Program-made: the position numbers and the translations under genes
Shown: positions 18,493 to 27,801 of the stretch, one piece after another
Layout: every line of letters begins with the position of its first letter
How positions within the stretch are numbered: the stretch's first letter is position 1
Notes under the pieces: model-generated
Database searches by the model: none
Told to the model about the DNA's origin: nothing
What the model saw: only the letters and a program-made list of their open reading frames with translations
DNA from: G963691835 sp963691835
GTDB lineage: Bacteria; Pseudomonadota; Alphaproteobacteria; Thalassobaculales; Thalassobaculaceae
NCBI GenBank assembly: GCA_963691835.1
Contig: OY829383.1
Location: forward strand, 3,906,001 to 3,970,000
Direction of reading: 5' to 3'
Length of the DNA: 64,000 bases

Positions 18493-18618
18493 AAATCTCC
18501 AATTAGACAGCGTTCTTCGCCCGACGTCGTAAGGCGACCGGGGTTCATGCACTGCGTTGGATTGTTGGCGAAGTTTTGGGGGCAGATCTAAACGCAAGAT
18601 GAGGGGCTACGATACTCG

Positions 18619-19290
18619 CTATCCTCGCGCGATCGCCCGATGCTCGAGAAGTGAAGATAGGCGCACGAGGGGCCAAAGCAGAACAAGGTAGAACCCAGCC
18701 GCCATGACGATCGGGGTCGCGTTGAAGGTGACGGACCGGGCCATGTCAGCGGAGTAGAGCAACTCGGGAAGAGCGACAACGCTCGCGAGCGATGTCAGTT
18801 TGGCAACTTCCAGCGTATTGCTGACCAGATCCGGCAGTACATTCCGGATGGCCTGGGGCAAAATCACGTAGACCATGGTCTGGAGGCGGTTGAGGCCGGT
18901 AGAGCGCGCAGCCTCCGTCTGACCTTTGCCCACGCTCTCAATGCCCGCGCGGAAGATCTCTCCGTAGTAAGCGGAGGTGTTGAGCAGGAAGGCGAGGGCC
19001 ACGCTGGCCAGCGCCGGCAGGTCTATTCCGGCGAATGGCAGTCCCGCAAAGATGAAGATCAGCAGGACAAGGGGCGGGAAGGCCCGGAAGAAGTCCACAT
19101 AGACGATGACGGTCCAACGGACGGGGCGGGACTTGGCCGTCCCCAAAATCGCGACCAGCAAGCCGCCGAGGCAGCCGAGAGGGATCACAAGCGCGATCAA
19201 CAGCAGCGTCATCCCGAACCCGCGCATCAGGAACGGAAACGCCTGAACCATGATGTCGAGGTTGAAGAAGTTCTGGATGATGAAGTCCAT
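18619..19290 (-). CDS. Polar amino-acid ABC transporter permease (HisM/GlnP type)
   Basis: A 223-residue inner-membrane permease of the His/Glu/Gln/Arg family, last gene of the minus-strand operon. The ATG is at 19290, 12 bases after the stop of the companion permease. About five hydrophobic helices are visible. The ATPase-contact (EAA) loop is EAARSTGLNRLQTMVYVILPQA, a hallmark of this family; FFRAFPPLVLLIF is the usual motif before helix 3. It should pair with the 231-residue permease to form a heterodimeric pore. Confidence 0.94.
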   Translation of the reverse strand: MDFIIQNFFNLDIMVQAFPFLMRGFGMTLLLIALVIPLGCLGGLLVAILGTAKSRPVRWTVIVYVDFFRAFPPLVLLIFIFAGLPFAGIDLPALASVALAFLLNTSAYYGEIFRAGIESVGKGQTEAARSTGLNRLQTMVYVILPQAIRNVLPDLVSNTLEVAKLTSLASVVALPELLYSADMARSVTFNATPIVMAAGFYLVLLWPLVRLSSLLEHRAIARG

Positions 19291-19302
19291 GATCCGACCC
19301 TG

Positions 19303-19998
19303 CTATTGCCGCTGCCAGGCGAACCGGGTCTCAACCCAGCGACCAAAGGAAACCACGGGTACGAAAAGAATGAGATAGGCGAGAGCGCCAAGAACAAGGG
19401 GGGAGGCGTTACCGGAGAAGGACTGCCCTGTCGTCGCCTGGTTCAGGATCTCTCCCACACCAACGACCGTTCCCAACGCCGTATTCTTCGTGATCGCAAT
19501 GGTCCGGTTGGTCAGCGGAGGGATGGTCATCCGGACAGCCTGGGGCAGAACAACCCAGATCAGGGTTTGCCCAAATCCGAGCCCGGTCGACCGGGCGGCC
19601 TCCCACTGGCCCTTCGGCGTGGCGAGGATGCCGGCGCGAAAGATCTCGGCGGAGAACGCCGCAAGCACCAGGGTGAGTGTCAGCCACGTGACAGTGAAGC
19701 CACTGAGGCTGATGCCGACGCCGGGTAACCCGAAGTACAGCAGAAGGATGAAGACCAGCGGTGGCAAGGCCCGCATCGCATCGACGAAGATCGCGATTGG
19801 AATGTTGAGCACGGCGATGTTGTAGGCGCGGATCGCGGCCAGCGTGATGCCAAGGGCCAAACCACAAATCACGACGGCGATGGCGATCTGACAGGTGATG
19901 AGGAAGCCGTACGCGATCTCCGGCGCGTAATCGATCATGACCTCGATCTTGAGGAAGCTCTCGACGAAGCGGTCCCATTGGGAGAGCCCTTCGCTCAT
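19303..19998 (-). CDS. Polar amino-acid ABC transporter permease
   Basis: A 231-residue permease of the same family as its downstream partner. The EAA loop is EAARSTGLGFGQTLIWVVLPQA, and VDAMRALPPLVFILLLYF matches the pre-helix-3 motif. Its ATG at 19998 overlaps the ATPase stop by four bases (ATGA), so translation is probably coupled. An N-terminal stretch of about 25 residues precedes the first membrane helix. The related sequences of the two permeases suggest an ancient duplication, as in other systems of this family. Confidence 0.94.
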   Translation of the reverse strand: MSEGLSQWDRFVESFLKIEVMIDYAPEIAYGFLITCQIAIAVVICGLALGITLAAIRAYNIAVLNIPIAIFVDAMRALPPLVFILLLYFGLPGVGISLSGFTVTWLTLTLVLAAFSAEIFRAGILATPKGQWEAARSTGLGFGQTLIWVVLPQAVRMTIPPLTNRTIAITKNTALGTVVGVGEILNQATTGQSFSGNASPLVLGALAYLILFVPVVSFGRWVETRFAWQRQ

Positions 19999-20738
19999 TG
20001 CCGGGTGATCCTGGAGACGAAGTCGCGGGTCCGCTGTCTCTCTGAGCTTTCGAAAATCTGCTCCGGCGGGCCGGATTCCACGATCTCTCCCGCATCCATG
20101 AACACGATCCGGTCCGCGGCCTCACGGGCGAACTGAAGCTCGTGGCTGACCACCACCATGGTCATGCCGCCTTCCCGCATGTCCCGCATGACCTTGAGGA
20201 CACTGCCCACAAGCTCCGGGTCCAGCGCGCTGGTCGGCTCGTCAAACAGCATGACCCGCGGTTCCAGTGCCAGGGAGCGGGCGATCGCAACACGTTGCTG
20301 TTGGCCGCCAGACAGCTCGCTGGGATACGCACCCCCCCGGTCGCCGAGGCCAACCTGCTCCAGCTTGGCGAGGGCGATGTCATTCGATTCAGCCCGGGAC
20401 TTCCCGAGGACCTTACGGAGGGCAAGGGTGATGTTCCCTTGCGCGGTCATGTGCGGATAAAGATTGAAGGATTGGAAGACCATCCCAATCCCGCGGCGCA
20501 CGTGATTGAGGTTCACATCCCGGCGGGTGATGTCCTCACCGCCGACGAAGATCCGGCCACTCGTGGGCTCTTCGAGCCGGTTGCAGCATCGCAACAGAGT
20601 GCTCTTGCCGGAGCCGGAGGGGCCAATGATGAAAACCAGCTCCCGCTCCAACACTTCAAGATCGATGCCCTTCAGGACCTCTGTCGATCCGAAGGACTTC
20701 CGCAATTCTTGAATGTCGAGCACCGCGTTTGCAGTCAT
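19995..20738 (-). CDS. Polar amino-acid ABC transporter ATP-binding protein (GlnQ-like)
   Basis: A 247-residue cytoplasmic ATPase. The ATG at 20738 is preferred over an in-frame TTG one codon upstream. Walker A is GPSGSGKST, the Q-loop is MVFQSFNLYPHMT, the signature is LSGGQQQRVAIARSLA, Walker B is VMLFDEPTSALDPE, and the switch His is in VVVSHEL. These match GlnQ/HisP-type subunits closely. It follows the binding-protein gene after a 72-base gap holding a strong hairpin and overlaps the first permease by four bases. Confidence 0.96.
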   Translation of the reverse strand: MTANAVLDIQELRKSFGSTEVLKGIDLEVLERELVFIIGPSGSGKSTLLRCCNRLEEPTSGRIFVGGEDITRRDVNLNHVRRGIGMVFQSFNLYPHMTAQGNITLALRKVLGKSRAESNDIALAKLEQVGLGDRGGAYPSELSGGQQQRVAIARSLALEPRVMLFDEPTSALDPELVGSVLKVMRDMREGGMTMVVVSHELQFAREAADRIVFMDAGEIVESGPPEQIFESSERQRTRDFVSRITRQ

Positions 20739-20761
20739 CAATCCTGTCCCATGAGCGTCGA

Positions 20762-20793
20762 ACGCCGGACGAAGCCGTGGCCCCGTCCGGCGT
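20762..20793 (-). promoter_or_regulatory. Intercistronic hairpin between binding protein and ATPase
   Basis: ACGCCGGACG at 20762-20771 pairs perfectly with CGTCCGGCGT at 20784-20793 (10 base pairs, 12-base loop), downstream of the binding-protein stop. No T-run follows on the minus strand. It resembles the elements that set a higher level of the binding protein than of the rest of the operon. Confidence 0.6.
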
Positions 20794-20810
20794 CCGCCTT
20801 GTTCAGTTCG

Positions 20811-21656
20811 TTAGCCGCAGCTCGGCACGTGCGGCGTGCTCTCGTAGCTCTTGAAGCCCGGAGGGCCGAAGCCCGCACTGACGGTGACAGCAGCATCGCC
20901 CGGCTTGGGCGCAACACCGAACCACTTCTCGCTCATCTTTGCGAAGGTGCCGTCGAGCTTCATGCACTCGATCACGCCTTCAACCAGATTGCGGGTCGCC
21001 ACATCGTCCTTCCGGAACGGCATGCCGAAGAGCTTGCCGGTGCTGTAGTTGTAGGACAGCTCCAGTCCCGGGTTCTTCTTGGCGGCCCAGGCCACGGACG
21101 TGTTGCCAGCCACGTTGGCGAATGCCCGGCCGGAGAGTACCGCCTGAATGGCGTCGGTTTGCGTGCCGTAGGACTGGATCTTCCAGCCAACCGTCGCCTC
21201 CAACTCGCGGCCCCAACGATCGTAGACCGAGCCTTTGTTGACCGAGATGACCTTGCCCTTGAAGTCCTCAAGCTTCTCGATCTTCGGGGCGCCCTTCTTC
21301 ACGACGAAAAGGAAATCGGTGTTCAGGTAGCCTTCGGTGAAGAGCATGCTTTCGTTCCGCTCTTCAGTGATCGTGGTCGGGGCCACGATGAAGTCGTACT
21401 TGCCCGCTTGCATCGCCGGTAGAAGGCCGGACCACTGAGCCGCGGTGATGTTCATTTTCACACCAAGGCGTTTGCCGATCTCGTTCGCGAGGTCGACGTT
21501 GAAGCCCTCTACGCCGCCGCTCAGTGTCGGCATGGCATGCGGGGCGAACGTGCCGTCCAGGGCAACATTGTACTCCGACTTCTGAGCCAACGCCGGGAAG
21601 GCGCCAAGCGCGGTTGCGAGCATCGCGACCGAAAGTCCGGCTCCAAGTCTGTTCAT
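20811..21656 (-). CDS. Polar amino-acid ABC transporter substrate-binding protein
   Basis: A 281-residue periplasmic binding protein (type II fold). Residues 1-24 form a signal peptide ending PALAQ. The mature chain has DGTFAPHAMPTLSGGVEGFNVDLANEIGKRLG, with the family phrase GFNVDLA, followed by QWSGLLPAMQAGKYDFIVAPTTIT-type sequence for binding-lobe contacts. Two Cys near the C-terminus (in EGVIECMK and the final PSCG) could form a disulfide. It is the first gene of a four-gene operon with one ATPase and two permeases. The amino-acid ligand is not identifiable by reading. Confidence 0.95.
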   Translation of the reverse strand: MNRLGAGLSVAMLATALGAFPALAQKSEYNVALDGTFAPHAMPTLSGGVEGFNVDLANEIGKRLGVKMNITAAQWSGLLPAMQAGKYDFIVAPTTITEERNESMLFTEGYLNTDFLFVVKKGAPKIEKLEDFKGKVISVNKGSVYDRWGRELEATVGWKIQSYGTQTDAIQAVLSGRAFANVAGNTSVAWAAKKNPGLELSYNYSTGKLFGMPFRKDDVATRNLVEGVIECMKLDGTFAKMSEKWFGVAPKPGDAAVTVSAGFGPPGFKSYESTPHVPSCG

Positions 21657-21916
21657 GTTCTTCTCCTTCTACAGGGACGAAGGGGGTGGAAGACAGAAAC
21701 CCTCAACAGTGCATCGAGAGCAGATCCGTCACTGCTCATCATTACACTCTTCAAGCCTCAACAGTCACACAGCAGAAATCATGCCGTTGAGAAAATATAT
21801 TAAAATCAAACGATTGAGGTGAGTAAGATTGGACGCTTGCGGATCGGAATGCACCGATAACGCGCGCAGACGGATGAACTGCTGAAAATGTGTGCAGAGT
21901 ATTTAATGCCTCGCCG

Positions 21917-23476
21917 TCAGTTCGTCTGTTGCCAATATCGATCCCGGAGCAGACGTTTGAGCAGTTTGCCCGTCGGCAGTCTGGGCAGGCTTTCTTGGAA
22001 GTCGACGGAACGGGGCACCTTGATCTTCGAAAGGTTGGCCCGGCAGAGAGACAGGATCTCCTCCTCCAAGGCGTCACCAGCAGCCGACATGGTGAGAGGT
22101 TGGACGACCGCTTTGACCTCTTCTCCGAAATCGGGGTTCGGGACACCGATCACCGCCACGTCGGCGACAGCCGGATGACTGAGGATCGTGTCCTCGATCT
22201 CTTGCGGATAGATGTTCACGCCACCGGAGATGATCATGAAGGACTTGCGATCCGTGAGATAAAGATAGCCCTCCTCATCAAGGCGGCCGATATCGCCAAG
22301 CGTTGTCCAGCCGTGCCGGTTCCGGCTCGCCGCCGTGCGTTCCGGGTCATTGTGATAGGAAAAGTCATGCCCCTCGGCGAAATAAACATCGCCGGTCTCG
22401 CCAATGGGCAGCTCCTCGCCGGCTTCGTCGCAGATCTTCAGGATACCGAGCATCGCCCGCCCGACGGATCCTTTGTGGTTTAGCCACTCTGCGGTGTCGA
22501 TCGTACAGAAGCCGTTGTTCTCCGTGCCCGCATAGTACTCATAGAGGATCTCGCCCCACCACTCGATCATGCGCTCCTTAATGTCGACGGGGCAGGGGGC
22601 GGCGGCGTGTACGGCCATTTCCAGAGACGACATGTCATAGGACAGACGGACATCGTCCGGCAGGCGCAACATGCGGACGAACATGGTCGGTACCCATTGG
22701 CAATGGGTGATCCGCTCGTCTTGGATCAGGCGGAGCGATGCTTCCGCATCAAAGCGGTCCATGATGAACACCGTCCCGCCCATGTTGATCGTCACCATCG
22801 TGTGCCGAAGCGGGGCTGCGTGGTAGAGCGGGGCGGGGTTGAGATACCGTGTCTCAGCGCTGTAGCCGAACAACCGGCTCAGGAGGTCGACCTTCATTGT
22901 CCTTGTACCGGGCGGCTTCCCGGTCTGTGCCCATTTCACGCCTTTCGGACGGCCGGTCGTGCCGGACGAATACAGCATGTCCTCGCCCTGACGTTCGTCT
23001 GCGATGGGCAATGTGGGCTGACCTGACGAAAGAGACTCCCAGTCCTCGAACCCGTCGATCGAGTCCCCGACGACGAGGTATTGCATGTCTGGAGGGAGTT
23101 TTTTCCGGACTGAGGTCACCAATGCCGCATAGGAGGCAGAGGTGACGATCGCACGAGAGCCGCTGTCGACCATGATGTATCGGATGTCGTCGGCTGTGAG
23201 ATGTGTGCTGACCGTGGTGTAGTAGAGACCTGCGCGGTCGGCGGCGAAGCAGATCTCAAGGAACTCGCGCCGGTTCTCCATCAGGATCGTAATGTGCTCT
23301 CCAGCTGTGATCCCGAGCTGCCGAAAAGCATGAGCGCCTTGGTTCGATCGCGCATCCAACTGGGCAAATGTCACCGTCTCGCCGGTCGCGCACATGGTGA
23401 ACGCGACCTTCTCCGGTGTCCGAAGGGCGTGATGACTTGGATAGAAAGACCGGTCTTCCGTGCCATTCGTGGTCAT
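21917..23476 (-). CDS. Acyl-CoA synthetase, AMP-forming
   Basis: A 519-residue enzyme of the adenylate-forming superfamily, activating a carboxylic acid to its CoA thioester. The P-loop is YSSGTTGRPKGVKW (about 170), the A5-type motif is YEYYAGTENNG, the hinge region is TLGDIGRLDEEGYLYLTDRKSFMI (read in parts), and the C-terminal catalytic Lys lies in PTGKLLKRLL. The length is typical of medium/long-chain or aromatic acyl-CoA ligases. It follows the acyl-CoA dehydrogenase gene with a four-base ATGA overlap, so the two probably act on the same acyl chain. The substrate is not deducible. Confidence 0.92.
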   Translation of the reverse strand: MTTNGTEDRSFYPSHHALRTPEKVAFTMCATGETVTFAQLDARSNQGAHAFRQLGITAGEHITILMENRREFLEICFAADRAGLYYTTVSTHLTADDIRYIMVDSGSRAIVTSASYAALVTSVRKKLPPDMQYLVVGDSIDGFEDWESLSSGQPTLPIADERQGEDMLYSSGTTGRPKGVKWAQTGKPPGTRTMKVDLLSRLFGYSAETRYLNPAPLYHAAPLRHTMVTINMGGTVFIMDRFDAEASLRLIQDERITHCQWVPTMFVRMLRLPDDVRLSYDMSSLEMAVHAAAPCPVDIKERMIEWWGEILYEYYAGTENNGFCTIDTAEWLNHKGSVGRAMLGILKICDEAGEELPIGETGDVYFAEGHDFSYHNDPERTAASRNRHGWTTLGDIGRLDEEGYLYLTDRKSFMIISGGVNIYPQEIEDTILSHPAVADVAVIGVPNPDFGEEVKAVVQPLTMSAAGDALEEEILSLCRANLSKIKVPRSVDFQESLPRLPTGKLLKRLLRDRYWQQTN

Positions 23477-24612
23477 ATCGAATCCTTGCTGATCAGATGT
23501 GCAACCCGCTCAAGCAGCATCTCGGTGGAACCATCGGCAAGCGTGGCGATCCGCGTTCCGGCTAGGAAACGGGTGAACGGCTCCCGGCTGTCGAGGCCCG
23601 CAGCCCCCATTGCCTGCATCAGAGCCGGAACCTGCTGGGTCGCCATCTCCGTTGCGACGATCTTGGCTTGGGCGGCAAGCAGTTGGGCATCGGTACCGCT
23701 GTCGACCGCTGCTTCCGCGGCCGCCGTGAGGTGCCGGCTTGCCGCCAAAGCTGCGCTCGCCCGGGCCAACGGCCATCGCCATCCTTGATGTTCCCTCAAG
23801 GGCTTGCCGAACGTTTGGCGGGTCTTTCCATAGGCGATAACGCGGTCAAGGGCCGCCGCCACCATGCCATTGCACATCGCAGCCACGTACACCCGGGCGC
23901 CATTGATCTCCTGAAGAATTGCGCGGAACGCCTCGCCAGGGGGGGCGAGCATTTCATCCGGAGTCGCGAGGTAGCCATCGAAGCGGAAGCCGCCCACGCC
24001 GATGGCGTCCTGATCAGACATCGCGATGTCGTGGGTCCGCTCAACGCCGGGCCTGTTCGTGTCGACAATGAATGCGGCGACACCTCGACCGTCCCCAATG
24101 CCGGCGGTCTGCGCATAAACGATCACGGTCTCGGCATGCCGGGCATTGATGATCCATGACTTCTCACCTTCCAGCCGCCAACTGCCATTCACCGGCCGGG
24201 CGGTCGTGCGCATTGCGGCGGCGTCCGAACCCGCGCTCGGCTCAGTGATTGCGGTGCACGCTGTGCGCTCCCCCGACAGCAATGGAGGGATGAAGCGTTC
24301 CCGAAGACCATCCGCCGCGGCAACCGAGAGTTTCTGGGCCACGTTCTGCGTGTTCACGATCGACATGGCAAAGCTGAGATCCACGCGGGCGAGGATCTCG
24401 CAGCTTCGCGATTTGGCCGAGAACGGAAGGGCCAGACCGCCATAACTCTCTGGGACCTGGATACCAGTGAGGCCTAGTTTCGCTGCTTCCACTCGAAGAG
24501 AGGAAAGGCTCTGTGGGGTTTGGGCCGTCTGGCTAAAGACGGGAGCAACGGCATGAGTCGCGAACCGCTGAACAGACGCGACTAAGGCGCTCTCCGCTTC
24601 CTTGTGATCCAT
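23473..24612 (-). CDS. Acyl-CoA dehydrogenase family protein
   Basis: A 379-residue FAD enzyme expected to desaturate an acyl-CoA at C2-C3. Family motifs seen are CTAITEPSAGSDAAAMRT (FAD and substrate loop), WIINARHAETVIVYAQT, RQTFGKPLREHQG and the C-terminal LADGSTEMLLERVAHLI, where the STE element corresponds to the usual EGT/TxE segment contacting FAD. It is the upstream member of a two-gene operon with the acyl-CoA ligase, overlapping it by four bases. Electron transfer flavoprotein genes are not in the window. Confidence 0.92.
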   Translation of the reverse strand: MDHKEAESALVASVQRFATHAVAPVFSQTAQTPQSLSSLRVEAAKLGLTGIQVPESYGGLALPFSAKSRSCEILARVDLSFAMSIVNTQNVAQKLSVAAADGLRERFIPPLLSGERTACTAITEPSAGSDAAAMRTTARPVNGSWRLEGEKSWIINARHAETVIVYAQTAGIGDGRGVAAFIVDTNRPGVERTHDIAMSDQDAIGVGGFRFDGYLATPDEMLAPPGEAFRAILQEINGARVYVAAMCNGMVAAALDRVIAYGKTRQTFGKPLREHQGWRWPLARASAALAASRHLTAAAEAAVDSGTDAQLLAAQAKIVATEMATQQVPALMQAMGAAGLDSREPFTRFLAGTRIATLADGSTEMLLERVAHLISKDSI

Positions 24613-24706
24613 GGACCCATCCTGTTCGCGCGGCGGCTGGAACCGTCGGCTCTCTTAAGGTTGGCGCTCTATTGGTCGATAGTGTAGCGACTTGATACTG
24701 ATCGGC

Positions 24707-26602
24707 ATGAAGACTAATCGGAGCCGAACCGGATCGCCTATGTCAATTCCGCCCCTCCAACGCGCGCCGAACGAGGTTAGAGCTTTATCAGCCGCTGTTG
24801 ATCAAGCCGAGCGGTTGTTGGCCGACGGCCACCTCAAGGAGGCGTGGACGGTTGCTCTCCCGCTGGCGAAGACACTTCCGTTGCGGGCCGATGTCTGGCG
24901 GATATTGGGGGACATCACCTGGTTGGGACGGGCCCAAGAGAAGAGTGCCCGGGCGTATCGGCGGGCACTGTTGATTGATCCGGGGGCGGGAACATCCCTC
25001 ATGGGCATGGCTCAGTCATCCCACTACGTTACGTTCGCCGACCGGGACCTTTGGCGGTCGGCGATCACCACCTTGCCGATGGCACCACATCAACTGCTTG
25101 AGATCTGTATCGAGGGCTGTGCGGCTTCCGGCCGGTGGCAAACCGCTTTTGCTGCGACCCAACGCCTGTTGGACGCGGACGCGGAGCCTGTCGATGTTTG
25201 GGGCTCTTTGGTGACCCGTTTTACCGACGCAGGGAAATGGGCGGATGCCGTCCATGCGGCGCGGATCACCTCCGTTCTCTGGCCGGCGGCGCCGCGCATT
25301 CAGCAAGCGGTTGCCGATCTGAAATCGGCGATGGATTCGTGGTCGCCGGTCAATCAAGACGGCGTATCGATCGAACACACTTGGGCGGTTCTGCGGCAGG
25401 TGGCGGAGAGTGTTTCAGGTATGGCGCGGCGTCTTGGCCGCCTGTCATCCGTCTCGCCAGTCGAAGAATCGCTGGAGCCACTAGCGGGTTACATCTCACG
25501 GTCTGTTGTCGCGACGGCCAACCTGGGCGCGCAGAGAGTCGGTTGGGATCGCGATAAGGCCATGGCGGATGTCGTTCGGGCTTACCGCTACGACATCGCG
25601 CCAGAGGATCGGAAGGCGATTGTCCAAGTGTTGATGCGGCATTTCCCGGACCTTACCTCGGATGATCTGATTTCTTGCCCGCACTGCGGTGAGGGAAACC
25701 GTCTGGGCCGCCGGAACGCCTCGTTGATCAGCGGCGAAGCACGGGTGATCTTCGATTTGGATGCGATTACCGAGGATGTTGCGCCGTATCTCCCGGTGGA
25801 GAGCCCCACACCGTTCCATCTTTCCTTGATCATTAGCTATGTGTGCAAGGTTGAGGGCGTAACGCGGGATGTCGTTGAGTGCGGCAACTGCGGCATCGTC
25901 TATCTGAACTGGCGATATCAGCCCAGCGTGTTGAACCGCTACCACGAGCGGCGTGATATGCCGATGCAAGAGAGCGATGAGAGCCGGTACTACGGTGCCG
26001 CGTCGTACTATCCGTGGGTAAGGCGCAAGGCGAACCCAATCACCTGGTTGCGGTCAAAGATCGGGTCTTTCACAGGCATGGATGTTCTTGATGTCGGCGC
26101 GGGGGACGGAACCATGATGTGGTTCGCGCGCCGTCTTGGAGCCCGGGTTTCCGGCGTTGAGCCATCTGCCCCGTCCGCCGCGTTTGCCAGAGATGTCTTG
26201 GGCTTGAAGCGTGCGCGTGCGGGTTACTACGGACCTGAGGCCTACGGTCCAGCGTCGTTCGATCTGATCTATTCGTTTCACGCTTTGGAGCACTTTGAAG
26301 ATATTGGGCTTTTCCGGGATGGGATCAGGCGCCACCTTCGCACCGGCGGTCATCTCATGGTGTCCGTTCCGTGCGTCGAAACAGACGATGCGGCTGTTTT
26401 CAAAGATGTTGGGAACAGCCATTTCATCGGTTTGCGCCCCGCCTTTTTGGTGAACTGGCTCCGCGCGGGGGGGCTTGAGGTCCTGGATTGCAAGGTCACG
26501 GATGGCCCCCGCAAGTCACTTGACCGGGATAGGGAACACGGCGGACCCCTTTGGAGTGGAATCAAGAGTGATCTTACCGTGTTAGCAAGGAAGCCAGGCT
26601 AA
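24707..26602 (+). CDS. TPR-like/zinc-site/SAM methyltransferase fusion
   Basis: About 631 residues from the ATG at 24707; a TTG at 24692 and an ATG at 24740 are alternatives, and none has a clear ribosome-binding site. Residues about 20-230 are helical and TPR-like (ALLIDPGAGTSLMGMAQ). Two CxxC pairs, CPHCG (about 330) and CGNCG (about 395), could form one zinc site. The C-terminal 200 residues are a class I methyltransferase with motif I VLDVGAGDGTMM, the acidic residue in GVEPS, and FDLIYSFHALEHF. Similar zinc-plus-methyltransferase proteins occur in sugar and surface-glycan pathways (family knowledge). Its stop overlaps the stop of the convergent cyclase gene by three bases. Confidence 0.85.
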   Translation: MKTNRSRTGSPMSIPPLQRAPNEVRALSAAVDQAERLLADGHLKEAWTVALPLAKTLPLRADVWRILGDITWLGRAQEKSARAYRRALLIDPGAGTSLMGMAQSSHYVTFADRDLWRSAITTLPMAPHQLLEICIEGCAASGRWQTAFAATQRLLDADAEPVDVWGSLVTRFTDAGKWADAVHAARITSVLWPAAPRIQQAVADLKSAMDSWSPVNQDGVSIEHTWAVLRQVAESVSGMARRLGRLSSVSPVEESLEPLAGYISRSVVATANLGAQRVGWDRDKAMADVVRAYRYDIAPEDRKAIVQVLMRHFPDLTSDDLISCPHCGEGNRLGRRNASLISGEARVIFDLDAITEDVAPYLPVESPTPFHLSLIISYVCKVEGVTRDVVECGNCGIVYLNWRYQPSVLNRYHERRDMPMQESDESRYYGAASYYPWVRRKANPITWLRSKIGSFTGMDVLDVGAGDGTMMWFARRLGARVSGVEPSAPSAAFARDVLGLKRARAGYYGPEAYGPASFDLIYSFHALEHFEDIGLFRDGIRRHLRTGGHLMVSVPCVETDDAAVFKDVGNSHFIGLRPAFLVNWLRAGGLEVLDCKVTDGPRKSLDRDREHGGPLWSGIKSDLTVLARKPG

Positions 26603-27783
26603 CAGGCCGTCTCTTCCGGTACCGATCCAGCATCGGCCAGGGTCAGCAACCGCATGGGCCGGGAGATGTTTCGGAGGGTGTAGATGCCAAGGTCCCGCCA
26701 TGGGATAGGGAGCGAGGCGCTAAACTCCTCGGATACGAGGATCGTTTGGCCGAGGTCTCCGCACTTTGCCTGAATGCGCGCCGCTTCGTTGGCGGTCCGG
26801 CCGATGACTGTGAAACTGAGCCGGTCCCGCGTGCCGATGTTCCCGTAAAGGACTGAGCCGATGTGCAACCCGATCCCGCAGTTCAGTTCAGGCTGCTCCT
26901 CGCGCACCCGTTCCCGGTTGTCCTGTGCGAGGTTGGCGATCGCTTGCTGGGCGGCATTGAGCGCCGCGTCGCACGCATCCCTGGCTGTTCCAAGCCGATC
27001 GATGGGAAAGATCGCCAGGAATGCATCGCCGATGAACTGAAGGATCTCACCGCCTGCTTCCTCCACGGGCAAGGCGGTGGCCGCATAGAACTTGTTGAGT
27101 TCCACCAGATAGCGATCCATTCCGAAGTGTTCCGCCAGCCGGACGGAGCCCTTAAGATCGCAAAAGCAGACAACGGCGTCGATCCGAGTGCTGTCACCCA
27201 GGTGATGGCGGCCCCGGAGAATCTCCCGGCCCGTACTCGGCCCCACATAGGTGTTCAACAGGCTTTCGGACGTCCGTTGAAGGGCGAAAACCTGCGTCAA
27301 TCTCGCGAAAGGGCGCTGAACCGACATCAGAATGTCGATGTGGTCGTCGCTAAAGCCACCGGGTGAGAAGCTGGTCCAGCTCAGAACGTGATGTTCCCCG
27401 CCGACGAATGTAATCGGGTAAGCGAGATAGTCTGTTGCCCCCCGATCCTTCAGAACTTGCAGGAAGGGGTACTCGTTCAAGCCATCGCCATCTGCCAGTC
27501 GGCGCCGGATGGTCACGCCTTCCTCGAAGACCCGGTAGATGGGGCTGGTCAGAAACCGGCTGTGGGTGCGCGCCTCTTCCGGGGCGGTATCAACCACCAC
27601 CCCACCTGTCTTTGTCCAGATGAAGGTCAGCCCCATGAGGGTCGGGTGGGGTGTGCGGACCAGGGCGGCGGCTCGCTCAATCGGCACGCCTTGCTTAAGG
27701 ATCCTCTCCGCGACTTGCGCCAGAAAGTCTTCTGCGTCCCGGGGTTCCAACTCCTGGGAGATCCATGTCGCCAACGAGGTCAT
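26599..27783 (-). CDS. Class III nucleotide cyclase with altered substrate-specificity residues
   Basis: A 394-residue protein. Residues about 1-185 form an N-terminal sensory-type region with no membrane segment; about 200-380 form the cyclase domain. Metal-binding Asp residues are present in CFCDLKGS and FIGDAF, and the transition-state Asn and Arg are in ANEAARI. The residues that normally select adenine differ: the Lys before FIGD is Gln (ILQFIGD), and the Asp of the usual D-[FY]-TVIG is Ser (LSFTVIG). It may therefore make cAMP inefficiently, use another nucleotide, or need a partner. It follows the monooxygenase gene on the same strand after 18 bases. Confidence 0.88.
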   Translation of the reverse strand: MTSLATWISQELEPRDAEDFLAQVAERILKQGVPIERAAALVRTPHPTLMGLTFIWTKTGGVVVDTAPEEARTHSRFLTSPIYRVFEEGVTIRRRLADGDGLNEYPFLQVLKDRGATDYLAYPITFVGGEHHVLSWTSFSPGGFSDDHIDILMSVQRPFARLTQVFALQRTSESLLNTYVGPSTGREILRGRHHLGDSTRIDAVVCFCDLKGSVRLAEHFGMDRYLVELNKFYAATALPVEEAGGEILQFIGDAFLAIFPIDRLGTARDACDAALNAAQQAIANLAQDNRERVREEQPELNCGIGLHIGSVLYGNIGTRDRLSFTVIGRTANEAARIQAKCGDLGQTILVSEEFSASLPIPWRDLGIYTLRNISRPMRLLTLADAGSVPEETAC

Positions 27784-27801
27784 GACTGCGCGAATGCCAG
27801 A

